A DNA stretch of 64,000 nucleotides from assembly GCF_025822765.1 (NCBI RefSeq), contig NZ_JACKUK010000044.1:115915-179914 (forward strand), read 5' to 3'. This document shows positions 57,302 through 63,722 of the stretch, piece after piece. Origin of the DNA: Mycobacterium barrassiae. GTDB taxonomy: Bacteria; Actinomycetota; Actinomycetes; Mycobacteriales; Mycobacteriaceae. How positions within the stretch are numbered: the first letter of the stretch is position 1; each line of letters starts with the position of its first letter. The position numbers and the translations under genes are program-made. The notes beneath the pieces are model-generated. The model did not search any database. It worked only from the letters and a program-made list of their open reading frames with translations, and was not told the origin of the DNA.

Positions 57302-58350
57302 CGAAGATTGGCGATTATGAGCTCTTAACGGACTTCACCACCGTTGGCGGTGGTCAGTGCCGTTGGGCTTTTGCTGAGCGCGGTGGCGAAGAGTTCTTCT
57401 TAAAGGAATTCTTGAGCCCCACTTACCCGCTACCTACCTCACCTGGATCCGAAGCGACGAAACAAAAGAAGCTCAAACGGTGCCGGGCCTTTGAACACCA
57501 TCACGAATCCATCATGAGCGCACTCAAGGGATTGGCTGCGCCGGGTGGAAACTTGATCATCGCTCATAAGTTCTTTCTCCATGGAACCCACTATTACAAG
57601 GTCACTGACAGAATCAACGTGAGCTCTGTACCTGTAGATATGGTTCACACGCTCGACGAAAAGCACCGTATCCTCGTTGCAATGACGGCTGCTCATAGCG
57701 TTCAATTACTGCACCGGGTCGATCTCGTCCATGGCGATATCAAGCCACCGAATGTGTTGTTGAAAGAAACGGCAAGGAGGGCCTATGCCGCTAAGCTCAT
57801 CGATTTTGACAACGCGTATTTCAGCGGTCGCCCCGCCCCACCAGAGGATTTAGTTGGCGACCCAGCCTATTATTCTCCGGAAACGCTGCAGTATGTAGAG
57901 GGAAAGATTGACGGAAATCAACTTGGAACGAGCTCGGACATATTTGCATTGGGCATCCTATACAACGAGTACTTCATCGGAGCTAAGCCAAAATTTGGCG
58001 ATGCAAAATCGGTTGCCCTGGGCATTCTGAATGGCAGATCATATACTACGGGGCTGGAGCGATCTTGGTCGAGCGTCGACAAGCTTATCCGCCGGATGCT
58101 CAGAAAAGATCCTTCTAAGCGGCCAGATATCGCGAGGGTCATATCTGACCTTAAGGTCATAAGAGATACACCGAGGACTGCTCCCGAAGAAGGTATCCCT
58201 AGCGGCTCACGGCTTCGCGGGAAGGGGCTCCAGTCACTACCTGTTCCAGCCGATTCGGCGCCTCCCAGTAGCGCGGGACCACCCGTTTCGTCGACGGAGA
58301 GCCGGCTACGGGGCTCGCTCACGCGACGGACGTATCGAGGAAAGCACTGA
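57298..58350 (+). CDS. Serine/threonine protein kinase, triad member 3
   Basis: A 350-aa kinase. The Gly-rich loop is TTVGGGQCRWAFAERGG, catalytic Lys36 is in EFFLKEFLSP, the catalytic loop is LVHGDIKPPNVLLKE (HGD for HRD), the metal motif is KLIDFDNAYFSG (DFD for DFG), and the APE-like segment is PAYYSPETL. The C-lobe RMLRKDPSKRPDIARVI is normal. After residue 295 comes a disordered tail with SRLRG at 304-308 and SRLRGS at 335-340, ending RRTYRGKH. No TM or sensor domain, so it is soluble. It overlaps the phosphatase gene. Confidence 0.9.
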   Translation: MTKIGDYELLTDFTTVGGGQCRWAFAERGGEEFFLKEFLSPTYPLPTSPGSEATKQKKLKRCRAFEHHHESIMSALKGLAAPGGNLIIAHKFFLHGTHYYKVTDRINVSSVPVDMVHTLDEKHRILVAMTAAHSVQLLHRVDLVHGDIKPPNVLLKETARRAYAAKLIDFDNAYFSGRPAPPEDLVGDPAYYSPETLQYVEGKIDGNQLGTSSDIFALGILYNEYFIGAKPKFGDAKSVALGILNGRSYTTGLERSWSSVDKLIRRMLRKDPSKRPDIARVISDLKVIRDTPRTAPEEGIPSGSRLRGKGLQSLPVPADSAPPSSAGPPVSSTESRLRGSLTRRTYRGKH

Positions 58351-58714
58351 TCAGGAGCCCTAAGCGGCACAGAAAACACCGCGGGAACAAATCAACGCGG
58401 CCCAGAGATCAAGGATGGCCCACTGATGACAATGGAAGCCGTGGCCATCGCCCCGGAGCCAAATGCCTGTCTTACGCGACAGTGGCCTAAGCGCGGCCCC
58501 TTCCGAGGCTGCGATGGTATGGAACCAGTAGTTCCTGCACTGGGACCCGAGCAGGTCGCTGGATAGCAGGATTCCGGCAATCTTGCGCGACGGCGGGTGA
58601 ACTGTGGCCCGCAAAGTCCCGGCCGCAGTAGCCTTCTGGAACCGGCCCGAACCAAGCCCCGTTCGTGCATTGCACGCTTGGAAGGGCCTCAAGGGCTATT
58701 ACGGAGGGCTCGAC
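58351..58714. other. Long leader upstream of the cold-shock fusion gene
   Basis: 364 bases without a supported gene on either strand. Cold-shock genes often have long structured 5' leaders, and this could serve the fusion gene, whose ribosome site GGAGGG is at 58703-58708. Confidence 0.4.
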
Positions 58715-60088
58715 ATGCCTGTTGGCATGGTGAAGTGGTTCAACCCCGAATCGGGCTACGGCTTTATATCTCAAGAATCCGGCGGCGAGGACGTCTTCGT
58801 CCACCGCTCGGAGCTGGTCTCAGGCGCGCAGTTGACCGTTGGACAGCGAGTCGAGTTCTGTCTGACGTCGGGCGCACGCGGGCCTAGGGCCACGCACGTG
58901 ACCGTTTTGCCGCCGCTGCCCACACGCACCCCTGCCGCAGTAAAAGGGTGCGTGCGGGTGCACGAATTGGCAAAGGAACTCGGTGTCACCAGCAAGCAGG
59001 TGCTCGCCCGGCTGAACGAACAAGGCGAATTCGTTAAGTCTGCCTCCTCGACCGTCGCTGCGCCGGCGGCGGAGCGACTGCGTGTGTCATTCCGCTGTCG
59101 AGCGGTACGGCCGCAGGGCGATCGACCAACCGGCAGTAGATCAGCGCCCCCTCCTACAGCTTCGATGGAGGAGTTCGCCCTCGGCGAATGCGAAATCTGC
59201 ACGAACGAGAACGATGCGGGTGTAACACAGTGTGAATGGTGCGACACGGACATTCCTCGTCCGAAGCCGATCGAAGTGTGCGGTCCCACTGCATCATCCG
59301 CGTCCGATAATGCCGTTGAAAAGCTGGTCGAGAGAACTGCCGACGCGTTCGCGGACCGGCGCACGACAGCATCCACGTTGCCGGAGATGGCCGCATCTAT
59401 AGTCGAGCCCGAGACGGCCGCACGTACTGCCGAACCCGAGACCGCTGCACCTACAGCAGAACCCGACACCCGCGGCCCCCGCGACGATGCGGGAGATCCG
59501 CCTCATGAGCTCTGGAAGTCAAGCACTACATTCGTCGTTAACGCGACCATTCCATTGGGCCTCGGGATTGTCGGCGCCTTTCTTGCGCTAATCACCTACG
59601 GCCAGTGGGTGGACAATGCCGCCGGAATGACACTGGGGGATTACATAGCCGCACGTTGGTGGATGCCTGGATTCGTCGTGGCATTTCAGGGATTATTATG
59701 GATGTGGCGGCCTCAAGACGAGCGTGATACGTATGTCATTGTCGGCCTATCATCTTGGATTGGCGCCGTGGCGGCTGGATATGCGGGCTATGTGTTCTTA
59801 TTCTCTAGTGTGCGAGTACAGGGTAACTTGTCGCAGGAGGATTGGATTTCACCTGCGTGGGTTGGCTTCCTTTCAGAGGCTATACCGATAACGGGCATAG
59901 CCATGACAACATCTGCGTTCACGATGAAGGCATTGTGGACATGTTTTGATTACCCAAAGGGTGAATGGTGGCGCAAAACATCGTTTCTTGCATTAATTCT
60001 CGGTCCGGCATTAATCGGCTTCGGCGTCTTACAGCTTCTACCCGACCTGGATCACGTTTCGGGGATTGTCCTGACCGCAGGCGGCTGA
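58715..60088 (+). CDS. Cold-shock / IF2-N / zinc-ribbon / multi-TM fusion protein
   Basis: A 457-aa protein from ATG at 58715, 6 bases after GGAGGG; frame continues upstream but without coding character. Residues 1-64 are a cold-shock domain ([30 protein letters not shown]). Residues about 79-125 match the IF-2 N-terminal domain ([20 protein letters not shown], then [15 protein letters not shown]). A zinc ribbon has Cys159/162/173/176 ([18 protein letters not shown]). Residues 228-252 repeat EPETAA-like units. From 271 on there are four or five membrane segments. It would tether an RNA-binding head to the membrane. Same strand as the triad. Confidence 0.8.
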   Translation: MPVGMVKWFNPESGYGFISQESGGEDVFVHRSELVSGAQLTVGQRVEFCLTSGARGPRATHVTVLPPLPTRTPAAVKGCVRVHELAKELGVTSKQVLARLNEQGEFVKSASSTVAAPAAERLRVSFRCRAVRPQGDRPTGSRSAPPPTASMEEFALGECEICTNENDAGVTQCEWCDTDIPRPKPIEVCGPTASSASDNAVEKLVERTADAFADRRTTASTLPEMAASIVEPETAARTAEPETAAPTAEPDTRGPRDDAGDPPHELWKSSTTFVVNATIPLGLGIVGAFLALITYGQWVDNAAGMTLGDYIAARWWMPGFVVAFQGLLWMWRPQDERDTYVIVGLSSWIGAVAAGYAGYVFLFSSVRVQGNLSQEDWISPAWVGFLSEAIPITGIAMTTSAFTMKALWTCFDYPKGEWWRKTSFLALILGPALIGFGVLQLLPDLDHVSGIVLTAGG

Positions 60089-60270
60089 GCGCTAACCGGC
60101 AAGGATCGAAGCCAACGGCGAAGGTATCGATGATTACCCAAGCTGCGCCGAGCTGCACGATGGCCGACAGCACGCGCAACCAGCGATTCGGTGAACAGCG
60201 AGGGCAAGACCTTTGGGGGTCGCTCGAAGTTAGAGATTGATCCTAGCCACGTTACGGTGCCCTGCCGCGG

Positions 60271-60378
60271 CTAAAGCGCTGTACCGCAGCCGATGCAGGT
60301 CTTGTTGTTCACGTTATTAGTGGCTCCGCATTTCGGGCATTCCTTAGTCTCGCGGAACGCGCGGTAACGCCTCGACAT
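60271..60378 (-). CDS. 35-aa zinc-ribbon mini-protein
   Basis: Read from the minus strand: MSRRYRAFRETKECPKCGAT, then NNVNNKTCIGCGTAL, with AAAGGAG seven bases before the ATG. The Cys-x2-Cys and Cys-x2-Cys knuckles are spaced 13 residues apart, giving a minimal zinc ribbon. It is convergent with the fusion gene. Too short for ordinary ORF calling, but the ribosome site and motif support it. Confidence 0.65.
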   Translation of the reverse strand: MSRRYRAFRETKECPKCGATNNVNNKTCIGCGTAL

Positions 60379-60739
60379 GACGCTCTCCTTTGGTGCTCGG
60401 TTGCATGTCTGCGAACGCGGCGCTTTCTTTAGGCCATCTCCGGGTCTGCCGATCTAGGAGCGCCGCGGCAGCATGCGTATGGCAATACTGCATGATCGCG
60501 GCACGCGATGATGTCTAATCCGCCCGATGTTGAAGCGGACCATCCTGTTTCACAACGCCAGAGGGCGGCCTCCTGAGGGTGTCACTCTGGCGGCCGCGGC
60601 TGTTCGCAGGCCGCCAATGCCTTGTCGCCGAGAGTAAGACGCGCGAGGACAACGGCCCTGTCGAGTTCCTGGTCGTGACACCACACGGGTCTCCGGCAGA
60701 TGGTCGCCGCTGGCGACAGCTCCAGCGCGACCGTCCGAG
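60379..60739. other. Gap, mostly decayed sequence
   Basis: 361 bases with no supported gene. An inverted repeat CGCCAGAG (60556-60563) / CTCTGGCG (60585-60592) is visible. The right part may be older integrase sequence too decayed to recognise. Confidence 0.4.
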
Positions 60740-60919
60740 GCGGCAGATGATGTTCAGCCACGCCTCGGCGCTGCGGACCATGGACACGTAGGCGGACTGT
60801 TCCCAGACCACCTAGAGATGGTCACGGCGCTCGAACAGGCTCGCGAATCTACTGCGGACTGGAAATCAGAAGGGCCCAGCCGGATCGACCGGCCGAGCCC
60901 TCTGATCTGCTCTAATGCT
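60740..60919 (+). pseudogene. Decayed 3' end of a tyrosine integrase
   Basis: Frame 1 reads RRQMMFSHASALRTMDT and then hits TAG at 60789-60791, where related integrases continue with TYADLFPD. One base appears lost near 60798: afterwards a second frame gives (FPDHLE)MVTALEQARESTAD and runs into the attachment core. So the integrase has at least a nonsense change and a frameshift, and its N-terminal part is missing. The position directly before the attachment site is that of an integrase gene. Confidence 0.65.
60868..60903. terminator. Hairpin left of attachment copy 2
   Basis: GGGC and GCCGG on the left (60872-60883) pair with CCGGC and GCCC on the right (60889-60901). It lies 17 bases left of the tRNA half, like the hairpin next to copy 1, and would terminate a tRNA read from the right. 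Confidence 0.5.
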
Positions 60920-60965
60920 GTCGGGGTGGCGGGATTCGAACCCACGACCTCTTCGTCCCGAACCA
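60920..60965. other. Attachment site copy 2: 3' half of tRNA-Pro(CGG)
   Basis: Identical over 46 bases to 47053-47098. Again only the 3' half from the anticodon loop is present, so this is a junction between two elements and not the rebuilt tRNA gene. The following bases resemble those after copy 1 (CACCAGGG-x-GTTTGAT pattern). Frames translating it (AGFEPTTSSSRT) are artefacts. Confidence 0.85.
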
Positions 60966-61069
60966 CGACACCAGGGAGTTTGATTGAGTTGGCGTCGTTG
61001 GACAGCGTGAGAAACTGCAGGTCAGCAGTTGTTGGTTGGGTTGGGTGTCACGGACGGCATGCGGATGTG

Positions 61070-61091
61070 CTGCGGACTGACTGCGGACTGG
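61070..61091. repeat. Tandem 11-bp repeats, integrase arm-site candidates (copy 2)
   Basis: CTGCGGACTGA followed directly by CTGCGGACTGG, 105 bases right of the attachment core. Single CTGCGGAC sites also occur on the left arm at 60771-60778 and 60852-60859. Confidence 0.65.
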
Positions 61092-61147
61092 CGGCCGCAT
61101 GATTGGCCCGGTTATCCACAATCAGTGTTACCTCGACGACATCGGGA

Positions 61148-61208
61148 TTGACCGTGTCGCCACCGCCGAGTACTGTCATCTGTGACATCTAGAACTTTTA
61201 TGACATCT
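61148..61208 (+). promoter_or_regulatory. Promoter and repeated motif of the HTH gene
   Basis: TTGACC (61148-61153), 17 bases, TACTGT (61171-61176) form a reasonable -35/-10 pair. TGTCATCT (61174-61181), TGACATCT (61183-61190) and TGACATCT (61201-61208) are spaced 9 and 18 bases, overlapping the -10 and the start region, and may be binding sites for the HTH protein itself. Confidence 0.5.
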
Positions 61209-61221
61209 GTGGACGGTTGGC

Positions 61222-61617
61222 ATGGAGACCATCGAAACCTCGAACATTCCGGCAGAGCAGCTCACCGCTCTGGACGCTTACGCCCAGACCGCTGGCGTCG
61301 AGCTGCGCGCCGTCCTGCTTCACGTCACACGTTGCGTGCGTGAGGGCGCCAAGCTCGCTGTCATCGACCAGAGCGAGACACTCACCCCGAATGAAGCCGC
61401 GAAGCGTCTGGGGATGAGCCGGACTCACTTCTACAAGCTGCTTGATCGCGGTGAGATCCCGTTCGATCGCGTTGGACGTGACCGCCGCATTCGCGTGCAC
61501 GATCTACTCGAATTCGAGTCCCGTCGCGAGCGTGACCGCCGCGAACTTGCGCAGCGATTCGCCTCCCAGCCGAAGACGCGCGATGGAGCCATCGACGAGG
61601 TCGCCGACCTGTTGTGA
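61222..61617 (+). CDS. Excisionase-family HTH DNA-binding protein
   Basis: A 131-aa protein. N-terminal helical region (LTALDAYAQTAGVELRAVLL), then a MerR/excisionase-type winged helix at about residues 53-98: ETLTPNEAAKRLGMSRTHFY, KLLDRGEIPFDRVGRDRRIR and VHDLLEFESRRERDRRE. Such proteins act either as recombination directionality factors or as antitoxins of PIN-domain toxins; no PIN gene follows here. Being the first gene inside the second element, an excisionase or master regulator role is likely. Confidence 0.8.
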   Translation: METIETSNIPAEQLTALDAYAQTAGVELRAVLLHVTRCVREGAKLAVIDQSETLTPNEAAKRLGMSRTHFYKLLDRGEIPFDRVGRDRRIRVHDLLEFESRRERDRRELAQRFASQPKTRDGAIDEVADLL

Positions 61618-61630
61618 ATCGATGGACGGT

Positions 61631-61676
61631 CGGGTGCGTCGGGCATCATGCTGTGCATGCACAGCCGACGCACCCG
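61631..61676. promoter_or_regulatory. Nested palindrome spanning the start of the DUF3039-like gene
   Basis: CGGGTGCGTCGG (61631-61642) is perfectly complementary to CCGACGCACCCG (61665-61676). Between them lies the perfect 14-bp palindrome CTGTGCATGCACAG (61651-61664). Both candidate start codons (61648, 61657) are inside. It could be an operator, a start-codon-sequestering hairpin, or a terminator for the HTH gene. Confidence 0.6.
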
Positions 61677-62661
61677 ACCAACCATCCGCCTGCTGGTCGA
61701 AGACCTTCGCGACGGCTGGTCGTCACCGTATCCGCGCCGGATGTTGGACGCCGGTGATTACGACGCGCTTCACCCCCTGAGCGAACTACCGCACCCGATC
61801 ATCGCCAAGGCGACGGAAACCTTCGGCATGGTTGCCGCCGACGACAACCCGGTCGGGCCGATCGCCAGCAGCACGCAGCTGCGACTCATGGAGGTCAAGG
61901 TTGCGCAGTGGCGAGGTGGCGTGTGGGTCGATCCGGAAACGGGCGTGCATTGGCTGGTCGTCGCGGGCTTGGCCAAGGGCGGTCACGAGGATCATGACGA
62001 CTTCTACATGCGCGTCGCGGCCGACAACGCAGGCAACGCACCGCAGCGATGGTTGCCCACCGAACCGGATCGACGACTCCTCAAGCGAGAGACGGCAGCT
62101 CGACTCATCACAGAGTGGGAGCTGACGGTGCAAGTCCGGGTGTTAGAGGCACTGCGCAGGGTTCACGCAGGCGGAACCGACCGCTTCACCATCGACCACC
62201 CACTACCCGGAAAGGTACCCCTGGCCACCTTGACGGTGACGGTCAACCCGGTCCGTGAACCGGACTACGAATCCGACGACATCGTGGTCGAGATCGATCC
62301 CGTCGCCCAGTACGCCGGACAACACCTTTTATGGCAGCTCACGGTCCGCGTCCTCGCGGCGTTGAATCCGCCCCAGGAAGGTTGGGACCGATACGGAGAC
62401 ACCTACTCCAACATCGCTGAACCGGGGAGTTGGACAGCCAGGCTCGCTGAGTTGGAGACCTATGTTGAACGGCACGAACTCGTTGAATCCGAACCGGGTC
62501 AACACTGCCACTACACCCACCGCAAGCACATTGCCGGCAGCACCATCGAGGGCTCGGCCGTACGTGCACTTTGCGGTGTCTACTTCGTGCCGTGCCGAGA
62601 CCACACGGACATGCCTGTATGTCCGGAATGCCAGCAGCACTACAACGATCTCCCGCGGTGA
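61648..62661 (+). CDS. Protein with C-terminal DUF3039-like zinc-binding domain
   Basis: A 337-aa protein; the start is ATG at 61648 or 61657, neither with a clear ribosome site. The N-terminal part has PTIRLLVEDLRDGWSSPYPR and a possible catalytic or binding region (GVHWLVVAGLAKGGHEDHDD). The C-terminal 55 residues match DUF3039 in outline: HCHYTHRKHIAGSTIEGSAV, then RALCGVYFVPCRDHTDMPVC with CPECQQ, i.e. two cysteine pairs for zinc. Larger fusions of this domain are found in mobile DNA of actinobacteria. Function unknown. Confidence 0.65.
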   Translation: MLCMHSRRTRPTIRLLVEDLRDGWSSPYPRRMLDAGDYDALHPLSELPHPIIAKATETFGMVAADDNPVGPIASSTQLRLMEVKVAQWRGGVWVDPETGVHWLVVAGLAKGGHEDHDDFYMRVAADNAGNAPQRWLPTEPDRRLLKRETAARLITEWELTVQVRVLEALRRVHAGGTDRFTIDHPLPGKVPLATLTVTVNPVREPDYESDDIVVEIDPVAQYAGQHLLWQLTVRVLAALNPPQEGWDRYGDTYSNIAEPGSWTARLAELETYVERHELVESEPGQHCHYTHRKHIAGSTIEGSAVRALCGVYFVPCRDHTDMPVCPECQQHYNDLPR

Positions 62662-62784
62662 GCGCCGCACTGCAGCTCCTGCGGAATGTTGGTGAGATCG
62701 GAATCGGGTTGGCCATCCGGCATAGCCGTCCCGAACACGAAGCATGGCGTCGTTAGCCCGTCGGAACACGGCGCGGTTGACGGC

Positions 62785-63276
62785 ATGGACAATAGACCTA
62801 TGCGGGCTGCGGGGTTCAACGTCGAGGCAGGGACGCTGTTGCTGGCCGTCGTGGAACGCCGCGATGAAGGACCAGCGACCCCAGTGCCCGTTACGAGCCC
62901 AAAGCTGACACCTGCCGACTTGCCCGAAGCGCAGAGTCTCCGCGACCTCGCCAAGCGCGTGAAGCAGGAGCTCGAGGCCGCCCGGGTAGACGCGGTGGGG
63001 CTCGTCCAGACGCGCGCTTTCAGGAATCTGCAGTACAACCAGGTCTACGCCCGCGTCACAGCTATATGCGCGGTCATGTTCGCGGCCGCCGAACTCAACG
63101 TCGCCTACGAAACCCTAACTACGGAGACGATTGGAACGGCGATCAGCTGCTTACCGAAGTCGCTCGATACATTCGACTTCGCTGTACTGGGTTTCGCGCA
63201 ACGACCGACGTTCTGGACGACAGGATTAGCCGAGGCGTACGCCGCTGCCTACACATTGGTCGGGGGCACGACGTGA
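62785..63276 (+). CDS. Hypothetical protein, possibly RNase H-fold
   Basis: A 163-aa protein read from ATG at 62785 (MDNRPMRAAGFNVEAGTLLL). The order beta strand (AAGFNVEAGTLLLAVVE), helix (DLAKRVKQELEAARVDAVGL), then QTRAFRNLQYNQVYARVTAI is reminiscent of RuvC-like RNase H folds. The first catalytic Asp position is Asn (GFNV), so if related it may be inactive. Overlaps the next frame (GTGA). Low certainty about the fold. Confidence 0.5.
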   Translation: MDNRPMRAAGFNVEAGTLLLAVVERRDEGPATPVPVTSPKLTPADLPEAQSLRDLAKRVKQELEAARVDAVGLVQTRAFRNLQYNQVYARVTAICAVMFAAAELNVAYETLTTETIGTAISCLPKSLDTFDFAVLGFAQRPTFWTTGLAEAYAAAYTLVGGTT

Positions 63277-63509
63277 CGGTGCCTGCTCAGATGCCGAGTG
63301 AACCCAGGATCCCCGGCCTCGAGCGCTCCCGTCCACTCCGCCTGGCCTTCGAGTGCCTGCAGACGCTGCCCGAGGGCTCCAACCCGGTGCGCGTCTGGTG
63401 GGATGAGAATCTGCAGTGCGAGCAGGTCGGAAAGCGGGTCGACCTCTCGAATCTCGATGACGTGGGTTGCGTCCAGCAGAGTGGTGTACGAGTCGGACCT
63501 GATCAGTAG
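63273..63509 (+). CDS. Small hypothetical protein, 3' end inside a duplication
   Basis: A 78-aa frame from GTG at 63273 overlapping the previous stop. MTVPAQMPSEPRIPGLERSR, then RLAFECLQTLPEGSNPVRVW, ending GVRVGPDQ in the first copy of the 124-bp repeat. Hand count over 64 codons before the repeat gives GC of about 72, 44 and 83 percent at codon positions 1, 2 and 3, a coding-like pattern. The minus strand of the same region is also open and protein-like, so the assignment is not certain. Confidence 0.45.
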   Translation: MTVPAQMPSEPRIPGLERSRPLRLAFECLQTLPEGSNPVRVWWDENLQCEQVGKRVDLSNLDDVGCVQQSGVRVGPDQ

Positions 63510-63711
63510 CGCCGGCGTGTCGTAGCCGAGTGATTGAAGGTCATCGCGTGATTCTTCGAGAGACCCGTCAAAGTCACTCGAGCAAAGGGGTTGCGTCCAG
63601 CAGAGTGGTGTACGAGTCGGACCTGATCAGTAGCGCCGGCGTGTCGTAGCCGAGTGATTGAAGGTCATCGCGTGATTCTTCGAGAGACCCGTCAAAGTCA
63701 CTCGAGCAAAG
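63464..63711. repeat. Exact 124-bp tandem duplication
   Basis: Bases 63464-63587 and 63588-63711 are identical 124-base units starting GGGTTGCGTCCAGCAGAGTG and ending CACTCGAGCAAAG. The unit length is not a multiple of three, so any gene crossing it is shifted. It ends 11 bases before the transposase start. Confidence 0.9.
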
Positions 63712-63722
63712 GAATCAACGCG

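Larger units (their letters stand above)
47053..60965. mobile_element. Genomic island 1 integrated at tRNA-Pro (degenerate integrase)
   Basis: About 13.9 kb bounded by the 46-bp direct repeats. Gene content and base composition differ from the syntenic core: the triad genes are AT-richer (32 of 60 bases are G/C at 57301, against 40 of 60 at 20461 in egtD; a spot check only). It carries hypothetical, regulatory and broken genes. Integrase remnants are at 53060-53290 (inside a chimeric ORF) and 60740-60919. Without an intact integrase it cannot be autonomous. Confidence 0.8.

Noticed and set aside
60818-61102. A 94-codon frame containing AGFEPTTSSSRT
   Set aside because: The frame runs through the tRNA half; this peptide is a translation artefact of the attachment core, with only the first part being integrase remnant.
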